From Nocardioides psychrotolerans (GTDB lineage Bacteria; Actinomycetota; Actinomycetes; Propionibacteriales; Nocardioidaceae), in contig NZ_FOQG01000003.1 in NCBI RefSeq assembly GCF_900113685.1, positions 1 through 64,000 on the forward strand: DNA of 64,000 nucleotides, read 5' to 3'. Position numbers and translations under genes: made by a program. Under the pieces are notes generated by a model. That model was not told where the DNA came from. It searched no databases and worked only from the letters and a program-made list of their open reading frames with translations. Below, one piece after another: positions 63,552-64,000 of this stretch. The number at the start of each line of letters is the position of its first letter. The first letter of the stretch is position 1.

Positions 63552-64000
63552 TCAGAAGGTCGGCGTGGGCCTCGTGGGGTCCGTGACGACCGGCTGCGCC
63601 GGGGTCGGTGCCGGCGGGGTGCCCGCGTCGTCGCCCAGGACCGACTCGCGCTGCTTGGAGATGTAGACAGCGACGACGATGACTGCGGTCGCCGTCAGCC
63701 CGATGAGGATCCGAACGAGGTCGTTCTCGTCCTCGCCGACGCTCAGCGAGACGACGGCACCGACGATCAGCAGCGACACCAGGTTCATCACCTTGATGAG
63801 CGGGTTGATCGCCGGACCGGCGGTGTCCTTGAACGGGTCGCCGACGGTGTCACCGATGATGGTGGCCTCGTGCGCGGCCGAGCCCTTGCCACCGTGGTGG
63901 CCGTCCTCGACGAGCTTCTTGGCGTTGTCCCAGGCCCCACCTGCGTTGGCCAGGAAGACCGCCATCAGGGTCCCGGTGCCGATGGCGCCGGCCAGGAAGC
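63552..64000 (-). CDS. hppA: Membrane-bound pyrophosphatase, C-terminal part (partial)
   Basis: The frame is open to the window edge: it reads [20 protein letters not shown], then [27 protein letters not shown] and [20 protein letters not shown]. These are the conserved last segments of proton- or sodium-pumping pyrophosphatases, including the metal/PPi-binding [10 protein letters not shown] motif. A last membrane span ([17 protein letters not shown]) and a Pro/Thr-rich tail of about 35 residues complete it. The enzyme couples PPi hydrolysis to ion pumping. The residues that decide K+ dependence and ion choice lie outside the window. Confidence 0.93.
   Translation of the reverse strand, partial: FLAGAIGTGTLMAVFLANAGGAWDNAKKLVEDGHHGGKGSAAHEATIIGDTVGDPFKDTAGPAINPLIKVMNLVSLLIVGAVVSLSVGEDENDLVRILIGLTATAVIVVAVYISKQRESVLGDDAGTPPAPTPAQPVVTDPTRPTPTF

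Overview
The window is high-GC DNA (roughly 70% G+C) from an actinobacterium. Gene content (F420-free redox enzymes, a SigB/F/G-type sigma factor, SpoIIE-type phosphatase, a TopA with a Lys/Ala-rich tail, a short-chain VapBC pair, TAP-like hydrolase) and protein style point to Nocardioides or a close relative in the Nocardioidaceae; this is inference from the sequence alone. Genes are dense and many neighbours overlap by 4 bp (ATGA/GTGA), so operons are easy to read.

Layout. 0-0.35 kb: the right end of an ISL3-type insertion sequence. 0.35-10.7 kb: tryptophan 2,3-dioxygenase, an SDR and an EthD-like protein; then an AcoR/MimR-type regulator divergent from an amidohydrolase, DUF59, alcohol dehydrogenase and DUF1097 run that resembles the accessory genes of propane-type (mim/prm) monooxygenases but has no monooxygenase; two tail-to-tail ABM proteins; a STAS protein, an esterase, a region-2-only sigma-like protein and a hexapeptide acyltransferase. 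10.7-14.4 kb: a perfect 23-bp inverted repeat, an ABC-F protein, a general-stress-type sigma factor and a YihY membrane protein. 14.5-18.7 kb: a four-gene redox operon (Zn-dehydrogenase, SRPBCC, SDR, CrtI-like flavoprotein). 18.7-21.3 kb: hemerythrin-domain protein, and a translationally coupled pair of a haem-oxygenase-like iron enzyme and a CDGSH Fe-S protein. 21.4-25.3 kb: secreted LVIVD-type protein, TetR and a divergent cytochrome P450 with a nested operator, then an 83-bp tandem repeat. 25.3-30.9 kb: zinc-ribbon/SPFH pair, an Old-Yellow-Enzyme homologue, and a DUF3618/holin-like three-gene membrane cluster.

31-43.9 kb is a signalling and aromatic-degradation stretch: three atypical LuxR-type response regulators with no histidine kinase, a GAF-SpoIIE phosphatase, a PaaI thioesterase, a pcaL-pcaI-pcaJ operon (3-oxoadipate enol-lactone to 3-oxoadipyl-CoA), a MarR/VOC/esterase quinone-detoxification-like module, and an ATPase-PAS protein beside a truncated membrane sensor. 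43.9-49.6 kb is a decay zone around an intact plsB: remnants of XRE, PucR and GNAT genes, a kinase with an apparent internal deletion, a frameshifted gene, microrepeats, and tRNA-Thr(CGU) with its terminator. 49.8-64 kb returns to core genome: LysR regulator, TAP-like hydrolase, holB, tmk, topA, a vapBC locus with a leaderless promoter/operator, a two-domain methyltransferase, a secreted Ig-like repeat protein, a metallophosphatase, and the 3' end of a membrane pyrophosphatase (hppA).

The most promising unexplained units are the monooxygenase-less mim/prm-like cluster with its paired 22-bp-spaced palindromes, the haem-oxygenase-like/CDGSH pair, the kinase-less degenerate response-regulator trio, and the three-copy 20-23-bp repeat family, one copy of which abuts the insertion sequence end.
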